A stretch of 64,000 nt of DNA from the NCBI GenBank assembly GCA_016712375.1, contig JADJRE010000045.1, positions 1-64,000 on the forward strand. Direction: 5' to 3'. Position numbers and translations under genes: made by a program. The notes under the pieces were generated by a model. That model had not been told where the DNA came from, did not search any database, and saw only the letters and a list, made by a program, of their open reading frames with translations. Shown one piece after another: positions 27,469 to 37,896 of this stretch. This DNA comes from Rhodospirillales bacterium (lineage in GTDB: Bacteria; Pseudomonadota; Alphaproteobacteria; Rhodospirillales; Defluviicoccaceae). The stretch's first letter is position 1; each line of letters begins with the position of its first letter.

Positions 27469-29588
27469 TCAGTCCGCCCGCGGGGGAGAGACGCGGCGAA
27501 GGCGCCAGACATGCGCGCCACCGACCAGCAACGCAATGGCAAAGCCAAGCTCGTCAGTCAACGGCACTGCCAGCACCAGCAGAAAAGCGGCGATCACGGC
27601 CAGCACACGTTCGACCGGATGCAAGGGGCCCAGCAGCCAACTGCTGGCGGCGGCACCCCACAGGCAGATCGACAGCAGCGCCTTGCCGAACACGTAGGCG
27701 GTGTCCAGCCAATTGCCACCCTGCAGCATCAGTTCGGGAGCGTAGACCGCGATGAACGGTACCACATAGCCGGCGATGGCGATCTTCGTCGCGATGAAGC
27801 CGATGGTGATGTGCGAGACGCGGGCGATTGCCTGTGTTGCCAGCGCTGTCAGCGCCACCGGCGGCGTCAGGTCAGCCATGATGCCGAAATAGAAGCAGAA
27901 CATGTGGCTAACGATCAGCGGCACGCCGTAGTCGAGCAGTGCCGGCGCCGCCATCGCGCTGGTGATGATGTAGTTGGGAATGGTTGGCAGGCCGGTGCCG
28001 AGCACCAGGCAGGCGAGCATGGTCAACAGCAGCGCCAGCAGCAGGCTGTCGCCGGCGAATGTCAGAACCATGCGGGCGAGATCGGAAGCAAGCCCGGTTA
28101 GCGTCGCGACGCCGATCAGTATGCCAACGAGAGCGCAGGCGACGCCGACACCGAGCGCGCTCTTCGCCGCCGCCACCATCGCTTCGACCAGCTTTCCCAG
28201 CAGCTGGCGACCGCCGGGCAGCAACAGGCAAAGCCCAACCAACGCTGCCACCAAGGCGAAGGCCACGGCTTCGACCCGCAGGCCCGCGATCCGGCTCAGC
28301 CCCGCCGCGATCACCCCAGCGCGATCCAAAAGGCAACGCGGGCGAGCAGCGATGGGATGGCGCCGCCAGCGTGCCGGCCGAGGATGAGGACGACAGTCAG
28401 CGCCAGTCCGACAGTGCCGGAAAACAGCGGCGTGTAGCCGGAGAACAGCAGCCAGACGAGCGCCACCAGCGGCAGCAGCAGGTACCACTGGGTGACGAGC
28501 GCTTGGCGGGCATTCGGGCATTCAGCCTTCGGCAAACCCACGAGGTTCCGCCGGCAGGCTTCCAGATGCACCATCCAGAACGCTGAAGCGTAGTAGAGGA
28601 TCGCGGGCAAGATCGCGGCCAGCGCGATCTGCGAATAGGGGACACCAATCGTCTCGGCCATGATAAAGGCAACCGCGCCCATTACCGGCGGCATGATCTG
28701 TCCGCCCATGCTTGCCGTCGCCTCAACCGCGCCGGCAAACGCCGGGCGGTAGCCAAAGCGGATCATCAGCGGAATGGTGAACTGGCCGGTGGTCAGCACG
28801 TTGGCGACGCCGGAGCCGTTGATCGTCGCCATCAGCCCGGAGGAGATGATGGCGACCTTGGCCGCGCCGCCCTTGTGGTGCCCGACCATGCCGAGGGCGA
28901 CGTCGTTGAACAGCTGGATCATCCCGGCGCGCTCCAGCACGGCACCAAACAAGATGAACAGGAAGATGAAGGTGGCGGAGACGAACGTGGGCACGCCGTA
29001 CAGCCCCTCCGTGCCCAGGTAGAGCTGGTCGATCACCTGATCGAAGCCGAAGCCCCGGTGCGCCAATACCGTCGGCAGTTCGCGACCAAACAGTGCGTAA
29101 GGGATGAAGGCGAGACACATCAGCGGCAAGGACCAGCCCATGATCCGCCGTGCCGCCTCGAACACCAGGGCCACCGTGGCCGTGCCGACGGCGATGTCCA
29201 GCGTGTTGGGGTTGCCTGCTCGCAGGATCAACTCGGCCTCGAACACCCAGTGATAAAGTCCCAGCGCGAACGCGGTCACCGCCAGCAGCCAGTCGTACCA
29301 GGGAATTCGCGGCCGCGCCGACGACGGCCGAAAGCCGAACAGCAGAAAGCTCAACGAGAGCAGGAAGCCGACGTGGATCGAGCGGAGAACGAGCGAAGAC
29401 AGCGGGTTGAAGGCGGCGGTGATGATCTGGAAGGAACAGAACACGACCGCGACAGCGAAGATCGCTCGGCCACCGAAGCCACCCGGTCCAATGGTGCTGC
29501 TGCCCGGATCCTCGCGGTCGATGATGCTGGGTGCGCGATCCTCGGTGCCAGTAGCCGGCGATGGCTGCGGCGGCGGCGATGCCGTCAC
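27469..29588 (-). CDS. TRAP transporter fused permease (DctQ-DctM type), frameshifted
   Basis: This is the membrane component of a tripartite ATP-independent periplasmic transporter of the TAXI class, with small and large subunits fused (about 700 residues, many membrane segments). Typical segments are GDSVSL-partner-independent motifs of the large subunit: FVSATFIFLFILFGAVLERAG, NGSGVANVLTTGQFTIPLMI, GGQIMPPVMGAVAFIMAETI and later LGTGLPTIPNYIITSAMAAP. One G is missing in the C-run at 28314-28317 (plus strand), so FWIALG and VIAAGLSRIAGL lie in different frames. The GTG start at 29588 overlaps the receptor gene stop (GTGA). Confidence 0.88.
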
Positions 29589-30538
29589 GGCGTCAGGCCG
29601 ACCTCGCGGTAGTAGCGGGCGGCGCCTGGATGAAGCGGCACCGGCATGCCGACCAGTGCGTTCTCCCGGCGGATGTCCTTCGCCGCGGCATGCGCGGCCC
29701 GCAGCAGTTCGAGGTGCTCGAAGATGCTCTTGGTCATGGCGTAGGCTAAGTCTTCGGAAACCTCGCTCTGGCTGACCAGGAAATTGGTAATCGAAGCCGT
29801 CGGCACCTCCGCCGTCTGGCCCTGGTAGGTACCGGCGGGGATCGTCGCCGGCAGATACGCGGCGTCACCGATGCGGGCGACGACGTCTGCCGGGATCGGG
29901 ACAACGACGATGTCGACCGAGTTCGCGAGGTCGCGGATCGAGGCGACGCCGAGACCGGCGGATTGCAGGGTGGCATCGAGCTGCCGGTTCTTCATCAGGT
30001 CGACCGATTCGGCGAACGCCAAGTATTCGACCTTGGCAAAGTCGCCGTAGCCAAGGCCGGCGGCACCCAGGACGGCACGCGCGTTGAGCTCGGTGCCGGA
30101 CTTGGGCGCGCCGACGGAAATCCGCTTGCCCTTGAGGTCGGCCAGCGAGCGGACGCCAGACTCGGCGGCGGCGACAATCTGGATGTAGTTGGGATAGATG
30201 CCGGCGATGCCGCGCAGCTTGTCCAGCTTACCGGGAAAGCCGGCATCGACGTTGCCCGCCCAGGCGAGACTCACCGAGTCGCCGAGCGCGAACGCGATTT
30301 CACCGCGGCCTGCCTGCAGCAGGTTCAGGTTCTCCACCGACGCCTTCGTCGACTGCACCGACGACTTTGCCTCTGGAATGGTCTTGGCGAAGATGTTGGA
30401 GAGAGCAACGCCGAGCGGGTAATAGACGCCGCTCGTTCCGCCGGTGAGGATATTGACGAACTGCTGCGCCGAAGCCGGCGCCACCGCCGCCATCACCGCG
30501 AGCGCGGCTCCGGCGGCCAGAAGAGTCTTGCGCATCAT
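29585..30538 (-). CDS. TAXI family TRAP transporter solute receptor
   Basis: Periplasmic substrate-binding protein of 317 residues. It has a signal peptide (MMRKTLLAAGAALAVMAAVAPASA) and the TAXI core starting FVNILTGGTSGVYYPLGVAL. Further marks are KASVENLNLLQAGRGEIAF, LADLKGKRISVGAPKSGTE and the late HPGAARYYREVGL. It leads a four-gene operon (receptor, fused permease, DUF1850, GcdH). The pairing with glutaryl-CoA dehydrogenase suggests a dicarboxylate such as glutarate or a related acid as ligand; this is inference. Confidence 0.92.
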   Translation of the reverse strand: MMRKTLLAAGAALAVMAAVAPASAQQFVNILTGGTSGVYYPLGVALSNIFAKTIPEAKSSVQSTKASVENLNLLQAGRGEIAFALGDSVSLAWAGNVDAGFPGKLDKLRGIAGIYPNYIQIVAAAESGVRSLADLKGKRISVGAPKSGTELNARAVLGAAGLGYGDFAKVEYLAFAESVDLMKNRQLDATLQSAGLGVASIRDLANSVDIVVVPIPADVVARIGDAAYLPATIPAGTYQGQTAEVPTASITNFLVSQSEVSEDLAYAMTKSIFEHLELLRAAHAAAKDIRRENALVGMPVPLHPGAARYYREVGLTP

Positions 30539-30703
30539 CGTTTCCTCCCAGACGGCCTTGATCGCGGACGAGGTCTATGGTTGCCCCGTTTGTTCGCCGT
30601 AGTGTGCCACAGTTCGCGCTAAACGAGAACACTTCGCGCTTGCTCGTAGCAAGCTGCGAAAAGCGCTATAGTTCGCAGCACGGGAGGAACGAAGGAAAGA
30701 GCG

Positions 30704-31591
30704 ATGACGGCGGGGGTGCCACCGGCCGGGCCAGTCGCAGATGGTGATGCGTTGCAGAGTCTGGAGCTGCGGCTGAGCGAAACGCGTGCCGAACTGGATA
30801 AGCTCGTCGAAAAGCTGGGCGACGAGAAACCCTGGTACCGGACAATTAGCGGCGCGATCTCGGTGGCGGCCTTCGTGCTGTCGATTATCTCCGGCGTCTA
30901 CTCCTGCCAGCGGGATATCGATCAGGAGCGGCAGCAGGCGCGTGCTTCGCTGAACACCCTCAGTCAACGTCTGCTGACCCTGCCGCGCGAGAACTTCGAA
31001 CTGGCGCAGAAGTACAAGGGTGACGGCAATGCCCAGTCCACCCTGTCATCGCTGCTCAACGCCGAGAACATCACCATGGTCAATACGATGAAGGAGTTAG
31101 TCGCACGCTTTCCCGACATCGTTACCGACAACGACAAGTTCGTGCTGGCATCCTCGCTGGTAAATTCGACACGGATACCGGAGGCGGTGAGCATCTATAA
31201 CGATCTCGCCCAGACTGCGAGCGACCCAAACGTGGCGGTAGCGGCGGACCGCAACCTCGGCTTCTACTTCCTCGCCAACGGCCAGCCAGACATCGGCAGG
31301 AAGTATTTTGAAAATGCGGTCGGCATTTTCGAAGGAAAGTTCAAGTCAGAAGATCAGTACATGAAGGCCTCATCCAACATCTACACCTACTTGATGTGGG
31401 CAAAGTCCGAGATATGGACGCGCAACTGCAACGAGGCGCAGGGTGTCCTCGGTCGCGCCATGTCGTTGGCGGCGGAGATTCGCCTGCCGCCCGACGCGCC
31501 GATGCTGCTGATGGCGAGCGAGATCGAGCGCGACGTGCAGCGCTGTCGCGAAGGACTGCCCGTCGCCCCACCACCGCCCCAACTGCAGTGA
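30704..31591 (+). CDS. Membrane-anchored helical (TPR-like) protein of unknown function
   Basis: A protein of 295 residues and no recognised family. An N-terminal coiled segment (LQSLELRLSETRAELDKLVEKL) precedes one membrane helix at about residues 50-66 (ISVAAFVLSIISGVYS). About 220 residues of amphipathic helices follow, with TPR-like features such as EAVSIYNDLAQTA, RNLGFYFLANGQPDIGRKYF and an Ala-rich end. It is probably tethered to the inner membrane with the helical part on one side. It has a GGAGGAA ribosome site and is followed after 10 bp by the hydrolase-OsmC gene, so the two may be co-transcribed. Confidence 0.75.
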   Translation: MTAGVPPAGPVADGDALQSLELRLSETRAELDKLVEKLGDEKPWYRTISGAISVAAFVLSIISGVYSCQRDIDQERQQARASLNTLSQRLLTLPRENFELAQKYKGDGNAQSTLSSLLNAENITMVNTMKELVARFPDIVTDNDKFVLASSLVNSTRIPEAVSIYNDLAQTASDPNVAVAADRNLGFYFLANGQPDIGRKYFENAVGIFEGKFKSEDQYMKASSNIYTYLMWAKSEIWTRNCNEAQGVLGRAMSLAAEIRLPPDAPMLLMASEIERDVQRCREGLPVAPPPPQLQ

Positions 31592-31601
31592 GGACGTAGC
31601 A

Positions 31602-32834
<1,233 letters not shown>

Positions 32835-32853
32835 GGGGCGACGCAAAGCTCCG

Positions 32854-35271
32854 CTACGGAGCCCCATCTCCCGGCACCAGCTCCAGCCGGCTCTCCGCTT
32901 CGCGGCGCAGGGTCTCCCGGTCGCTCGCCAGCCGCAGCCCGCCGCCGGCCATCCAGGTGTCGACCAGATCCCGCCAGTGGCGGGAGAAAGGATTTCCCGA
33001 CTGGCCGCCGGCGATGATAAAGCGCGACGCGGCGGGATCGGCGAGATCATAGACGGCGCGAAAGCCCGCGCCGTGTACGACGCCGAATGGATCGCCCGCA
33101 TCGGCGATGCGCGACGCGGCGCGCAAGGGCGTGTCGTTGCCGCCGTCGATCGGCAGCCGAACCCCCAGCCAGTCGCGCAGCAGCGGCACGCGGCTCCACA
33201 AGGTGTTCTGAAGCTGCAGACGGTGCAGATCGCCCCACTTCCAGGCGACTGGGTCGCCGCCGAGGCGCTCGCCTAGTTGCGCGAGCGCGGCGTCCAATGC
33301 GGTCTGCAACGCCTGGGCACAACTTTCCGGCTCGGGCGTGGTCATGTCGTCGCACCACGCGGCGTCGCCGGCCAGCACTCCTTCGACGAACAGCGGCCGA
33401 TAGTCCCAGTACTCGATGAACGTCGGCCCCAGCTCGTCGGCCGCCAAGACCCGCACCAACTCGCGCAGCCATGCGGCGAACAGCAGCGGCTGCGGGGCAT
33501 CGGCACGCATCTCGCCGTGCCACTCGCGCAGCAGCTCGACCGCCCGGCGGGCCGTCGCGCTCTGTGGCGCCGGGAGCCCCGCCAACATGGCCGGCAGCAA
33601 CCGGCGCGCCATCAGCGACACGCTGTCGGCCTGCAACACCGAACTCGCCGCCGGTGTTTGCGGCACGTCGGCCGCGAGTACGTCTGCGATCCGCGCCGCG
33701 CGAAAGCCGGCGTCCCAGGCGCCGGTGATCGGATAGGGCCAGTCGGCCGGCACCGGGCGGTTGTTGGCGTTGATCAGCACGCCGGACGGCGGGTTGAACG
33801 CCTGCGGCTGGGCCTCGAAGGGCAGGAACCCCTGCCAGTCGTGCACGCCGCTCCAGCCTTCGACGGGGAGATCGCCGCTGCCGGGCGGCCGGACGGGAAT
33901 GCGGCCGGCGGAAACGAAGCCGACGTTGCCGTCGACATCGGCGTAGAAGACATTCTGCTGCGGCGCCGTCACCGCCGCTGCCGCCGCCCGGAAGGCGACC
34001 GGATCGCTTGTGCGCGCCAGTTCGAACAGCGCGTCCGCCGTCCGATCCTCCGGGTCGAGCCAGGTGGCGGCGAGGGCCAGCACCACATCTCCGCCGTTTG
34101 AGGCGCCGCTGCGTCCGGCGATGCCTTCGGGCAGGCCGGCGAGATCCGAGATCACCGGGCCGTGCCGTGTGACGCGCACCGGCACAATCTCCGCATCCTG
34201 CCCCTTCACTGCGATCGTCTCCTCGCGCGCAGTGAACGGCTGCGGCCCCGCGGGGGCGAGATAGCGGCCCGGGTTGGCGGGATCGACGCGCTCGACGAAA
34301 ACGTCCTCAACGTCGATATCGGAACTGGTCAGGCCCCAGGCGATTCGGTCATTGCGGCCGAGGATCATCGCCGGGAAGCCCGGAGCGGTGGCGCCCGCGA
34401 GCGTACCCTCGGGGGTGACGATGCGCGCCAGATACCACGTCGGCGGCAGGGCGAACGACAGATGCGGATCGTTGGCAAGAATCGGCGCGCCAGTGGCGGT
34501 GCGGGCGCCCGACAGCACCCAGGCGTTGGATGCGCCGCGCGGTGCCGCCGGAAGCTCCGGCATCGCGGCGAGCGTGCCCGCCAGCAGGCGGTCGTCGAGA
34601 TAGCCTTGCGCGCCTGTCGCCGCGATGGTCGTCGGGCTGTTCGTATCCTTTGGCCATAGCGCCGCGAGCTGTGCCGATGACAGACGGTGCGCCAGGCGGG
34701 CGCGCAGCAGTTCATCCCGACGGTCGACCGACAGCCGCATCGCCATCAGCTTCAACCAGACCAGCGAATCGGCGGCTGTCCATGGCTCGGGCGTGATCCC
34801 CAGCAGCAGGAACTCTGGCGGCAGCGGGCCTTTATGTGCAGCGATCGAGGCATTGACGCCGCGCGCGTAGGCGTCGAGCAGACGGCGGCTGCGTTCAGAG
34901 AGCTTGGGATATTGCTGTTCCGCCAGTCGATAAAGCCCCAACGTTCGCATCCAGCGGTCGGAGGGCAGGGCCGCCGGTCCGAGCATCTCCGCCAACCGGC
35001 CGGCGCCCAGGCGACGGGTGGTTTCCATTTGTGCCAGCCGGTCCTCGGCATGCACCCAGCCCAGCGCCGCCACTGCGTCCTCTTCGGAAGCGGCGAAGAT
35101 GTGCGGCACCCCCCAGCGGTCGCGCAGCACCTCAACCGGCGCCGCCACACCAGGCAGCATCTGCCGTCCGGTGGCGGGTGACGCCGAGGACACGAGCCAC
35201 CAGCCGCCGGCGAACAACCCGGCGGTGGCAATGAGGAGACAGGCGAGCACCCAGCGTGACCAGCGCGGCAT
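32854..35271 (-). CDS. Penicillin acylase family protein
   Basis: Ntn-hydrolase precursor of about 805 residues. An N-terminal signal/anchor (WVLACLLIATAGLFAGGWWLV) leads to the alpha chain (RDRWGVPHIFAASEEDAVAALGW). The autocleavage site is GASNAWVLSG, with the nucleophile Ser at about residue 248. The beta chain has NDPHLSFALPPTWY, GLTSSDIDVEDVF and a late GGQSGNPFSRHWRD. It should be periplasmic. Substrates in this family range from beta-lactams to N-acyl-homoserine lactones, so quorum-signal cleavage is possible but not shown. The start at 35271 (MPRWSRWVL) is chosen because it begins the signal; the frame is open far upstream without homology. Confidence 0.9.
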   Translation of the reverse strand: MPRWSRWVLACLLIATAGLFAGGWWLVSSASPATGRQMLPGVAAPVEVLRDRWGVPHIFAASEEDAVAALGWVHAEDRLAQMETTRRLGAGRLAEMLGPAALPSDRWMRTLGLYRLAEQQYPKLSERSRRLLDAYARGVNASIAAHKGPLPPEFLLLGITPEPWTAADSLVWLKLMAMRLSVDRRDELLRARLAHRLSSAQLAALWPKDTNSPTTIAATGAQGYLDDRLLAGTLAAMPELPAAPRGASNAWVLSGARTATGAPILANDPHLSFALPPTWYLARIVTPEGTLAGATAPGFPAMILGRNDRIAWGLTSSDIDVEDVFVERVDPANPGRYLAPAGPQPFTAREETIAVKGQDAEIVPVRVTRHGPVISDLAGLPEGIAGRSGASNGGDVVLALAATWLDPEDRTADALFELARTSDPVAFRAAAAAVTAPQQNVFYADVDGNVGFVSAGRIPVRPPGSGDLPVEGWSGVHDWQGFLPFEAQPQAFNPPSGVLINANNRPVPADWPYPITGAWDAGFRAARIADVLAADVPQTPAASSVLQADSVSLMARRLLPAMLAGLPAPQSATARRAVELLREWHGEMRADAPQPLLFAAWLRELVRVLAADELGPTFIEYWDYRPLFVEGVLAGDAAWCDDMTTPEPESCAQALQTALDAALAQLGERLGGDPVAWKWGDLHRLQLQNTLWSRVPLLRDWLGVRLPIDGGNDTPLRAASRIADAGDPFGVVHGAGFRAVYDLADPAASRFIIAGGQSGNPFSRHWRDLVDTWMAGGGLRLASDRETLRREAESRLELVPGDGAP

Positions 35272-35430
35272 GCCGTTCTTGTGCCGTGCCGACACCGTCT
35301 GGGCAAGCCGCCCTTTTTGCGCGTCGCTGCCGGGTGTGACTTGGCAGCGCGGGGGCGCAGCCGCCATTATGCGAGCTGCCGACGACCGGCCAGGCACAGC
35401 CGCTGTGACAAAGAAGGAAAAGTAGCCGCC

Positions 35431-36282
35431 ATGTCGATGATCGAAAACAGTTATCTCAGTCTCGGCGCGCACGGTTTCCACCGCATTGTCTACAGTGAAT
35501 GGAAATCGGCGGCAGGCGGCCGAACGGTTGTCTGCGTGCACGGACTGACGCGCAATGGCCGCGACTTCGACGCGCTGGCAGCGGCGTTGCAGGCGGATTT
35601 CCGGGTGGCGTGCCCGGACCTCCCGGGGCGCGGTCGCAGCAACTGGCTGCCGGTGCCGGCGGAATACCGGCCGCCGGTCTACATGGCGGACATGGCCTCG
35701 CTGATCGCACGGCTCGGTGGGGACGAGGTGGACTGGGTGGGCACGTCGCTCGGCGGCCTGCTCGGCATGATGCTGGCCGCGCAGCCGAACAGCCCGATCC
35801 GCCGGCTCGTCGTCAACGACATCGGCGCCTTCATCGCCAAGGACGCATTGCAGCGCATATCCGGCTATGTCGGCACCGATCCGCTGTTTGCCGACCTCGA
35901 CGCTCTTGAAGGCTACCTGCGCGAGGTGCACGCGCCGTTCGGCCCGCTCACCGACGCGCAGTGGCGGCACCTTGCAAGCCACAGCGCACGCCCGGATCCG
36001 GCCGGTGGCGGCCTCAGGCTGCACTACGATCCCGGACTGGCGGCACCGTTCAAGGAGGGGTTCGACAACGACGTCGAGCTGTGGCCAGTGTGGGACGCGA
36101 TCACCTGTCCGGTGCTGGTCCTGCGCGGCCAAAACTCCGACATCCTGTCGCACGAGACGGCGCAAACGATGCTGACGCGCGGCCCCGAGGCGGAGTTGGT
36201 CGAGCTTCCAGGCATCGGGCATGCGCCGATGCTGATGGATGCCTTGCAGATCGACATCGTCCGCGCGTTTCTGCTGCGCTGA
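35431..36282 (+). CDS. Alpha/beta hydrolase
   Basis: Soluble hydrolase of 283 residues. An oxyanion segment CVHGLTRNGRDFDALAAAL and DLPGRGRSNWL precede the nucleophile elbow GTSLGG (Ser about 106). Asp in LVLRGQNSDILS and His in GIGHAP complete the triad. It has an AAGGAAAAG ribosome site before ATG 35431. It is divergent from penicillin acylase and followed by cheW after 76 bp. The exact substrate is unknown. Confidence 0.87.
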   Translation: MSMIENSYLSLGAHGFHRIVYSEWKSAAGGRTVVCVHGLTRNGRDFDALAAALQADFRVACPDLPGRGRSNWLPVPAEYRPPVYMADMASLIARLGGDEVDWVGTSLGGLLGMMLAAQPNSPIRRLVVNDIGAFIAKDALQRISGYVGTDPLFADLDALEGYLREVHAPFGPLTDAQWRHLASHSARPDPAGGGLRLHYDPGLAAPFKEGFDNDVELWPVWDAITCPVLVLRGQNSDILSHETAQTMLTRGPEAELVELPGIGHAPMLMDALQIDIVRAFLLR

Positions 36283-36358
36283 TGCGCCGGCGCTCAGCAT
36301 CCGTTAACCGGTTTCGGATTAGAACATCGGCTGGCATTCAGCAGCGGCGGAACGGCAG

Positions 36359-36850
36359 ATGAGCGCGACCATGGCAGCGGGAACGGGCGTGGCATCAGGG
36401 AAGTCGACGGACATGGCAGCGGCGGGAGACGGCGAGACGTTCGTCACCTTCTCCGTCGCGGAGCAGCGTTTCGGCGTACCGGTGTCCCGCGTCCAGGACA
36501 TTCTGATGCCGGAGCGCATTGCGCCGGTGCCGCTGGCGCCGACGGCGGTTCGCGGTTCGATCAACTTGCGTGGGCGCATCGTCACCGTCATCGATGTGCG
36601 CACCCGCCTCGGGCTCGCCGCTGGCGCCGCAGCGGACAAAGCCATGGGCGTTACCGTCGAACATCGCGGCGAGTTCTACACGCTGCTGGTCGATCGCATC
36701 GGCGACATCGTTCAACTGCCGCCGCAGCTCTGGGAAGACAGGCCGTCAACCCTTGATGCGGCGTGGCGAGACGTGACGAGCGGCGTGTTTCGTCTCGACG
36801 AGGGGTTGATGGTGGTCCTCGAGGTCGACCGCCTGCTCGACCTCGCGTGA
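36359..36850 (+). CDS. cheW: CheW-like chemotaxis coupling protein
   Basis: A protein of 163 residues with one CheW domain: FVTFSVAEQRFGVPVSRVQDIL, the conserved PTAVRGSINLRGRIVTVIDVR and a late VDRIGDIVQL. CheW links chemoreceptors to the CheA kinase at the membrane. An Ala-rich, weakly conserved N-terminus of about 25 residues precedes the domain; starts at 36371 or 36413 are alternatives. No other chemotaxis gene is nearby, so it is either an orphan coupling protein or serves a cluster elsewhere. Confidence 0.9.
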   Translation: MSATMAAGTGVASGKSTDMAAAGDGETFVTFSVAEQRFGVPVSRVQDILMPERIAPVPLAPTAVRGSINLRGRIVTVIDVRTRLGLAAGAAADKAMGVTVEHRGEFYTLLVDRIGDIVQLPPQLWEDRPSTLDAAWRDVTSGVFRLDEGLMVVLEVDRLLDLA

Positions 36851-36878
36851 TCGAGGTGAAGCGACAACAGCGCGGCGG

Positions 36879-37892
36879 TCAGCCTCGCCGCAGCAGGCGG
36901 GCGACCTCGATTGCGGCGTAGCTGAGAATGCCGGCGGCGCCAGCGCGCTTGCAGCAGACCAGCATCTCCAAAAGCGCCGCCTCGCCGTCCAGCCAGCCGT
37001 TGGCGACGGCCGCCTTCAGCATTGCATACTCACCGCTCACCTGGTAGGCGAAGGTCGGGACGCCGAAAGTCTGCGAGACGGCGCGCAGCACGTCGAGGTA
37101 CGGCAGCCCCGGCTTGACGATCAGCATATCGGCCCCCTCCGCGATGTCGAGCGCCACCTCGCGCATCGCCTCGGCGCCGTTGGCCGGATCCATCTGGTAG
37201 CACTTCTTGTTGCCTTTCAGCATCGCTCCCGACCCAACGGCATCGCGGAACGGTCCGTAGAACGCCGATGCATACTTTGCGGCGTAGGACATGATCTGCA
37301 CTTCGACGAAGCCGGCGGCATCGAGAGCATCGCGGATGGCACCCACGCGGCCGTCCATCATGTCCGAGGGGGCAACGATGTCGCAGCCGGCTTGCGCCTG
37401 TATCACTGCCTGCCGGCAGAGCAGGGCCACTGTCTCGTCATTCAGCACCCGGCCGTCCTGAACCAGACCGTCGTGACCCTCGCTGTTGAACGGATCGAGT
37501 GCCACGTCGCAGATGACGCCGATCTCTGGGTGCGCAGCCTTGATCGCCCGCACCACCCGGCAGACGAGGTTGTCCGGGTTTAACGCTTCGCTGGCCTCCG
37601 GCGTCTTTAGCGCGGCCTCGATCGAGGGAAAAACGGCGACGGCGGGAATGCCGAGCGCCACTGCCTCGCCAACCGCCTCCACCAGCAGATCAATCGACAG
37701 CCGGTCGACTCCCGGCATCGAGGCGACGGGCTCGCGGCGACCTTCGCCTGCCACGGCGAACACCGGCCACATCAAATCGCTGGTCGACAGCCGGTTCTCA
37801 GCGACCAGACGACGCGACCAGTGCGTCCGCCGGTTGCGGCGCAAGCGGGTGCGCGGATAGCTGCCGAGAGGCTTCTGTGGCGACGGCGGCAT
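36879..37892 (-). CDS. hemB: Delta-aminolevulinic acid dehydratase (porphobilinogen synthase)
   Basis: The enzyme condenses two 5-aminolevulinate molecules to porphobilinogen in haem and cobalamin synthesis. It has 337 residues, as expected. Key blocks are RRNRRTHWSRRLVAE, DVALDPFNSEGHDGLVQDG, MMDGRVGAIRDALD, YAAKYASAFYGPFRDA (Schiff-base Lys), DMLIVKPGLPYLD and YQVSGEYAMLKAA (second Lys). In the metal region Ala and acidic residues replace the Cys triad, which marks the Mg/K-dependent rather than Zn type, common in alphaproteobacteria. It lies four bases downstream of metY and could be co-transcribed with it. Confidence 0.95.
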   Translation of the reverse strand: MPPSPQKPLGSYPRTRLRRNRRTHWSRRLVAENRLSTSDLMWPVFAVAGEGRREPVASMPGVDRLSIDLLVEAVGEAVALGIPAVAVFPSIEAALKTPEASEALNPDNLVCRVVRAIKAAHPEIGVICDVALDPFNSEGHDGLVQDGRVLNDETVALLCRQAVIQAQAGCDIVAPSDMMDGRVGAIRDALDAAGFVEVQIMSYAAKYASAFYGPFRDAVGSGAMLKGNKKCYQMDPANGAEAMREVALDIAEGADMLIVKPGLPYLDVLRAVSQTFGVPTFAYQVSGEYAMLKAAVANGWLDGEAALLEMLVCCKRAGAAGILSYAAIEVARLLRRG

Positions 37893-37896
37893 CGCT

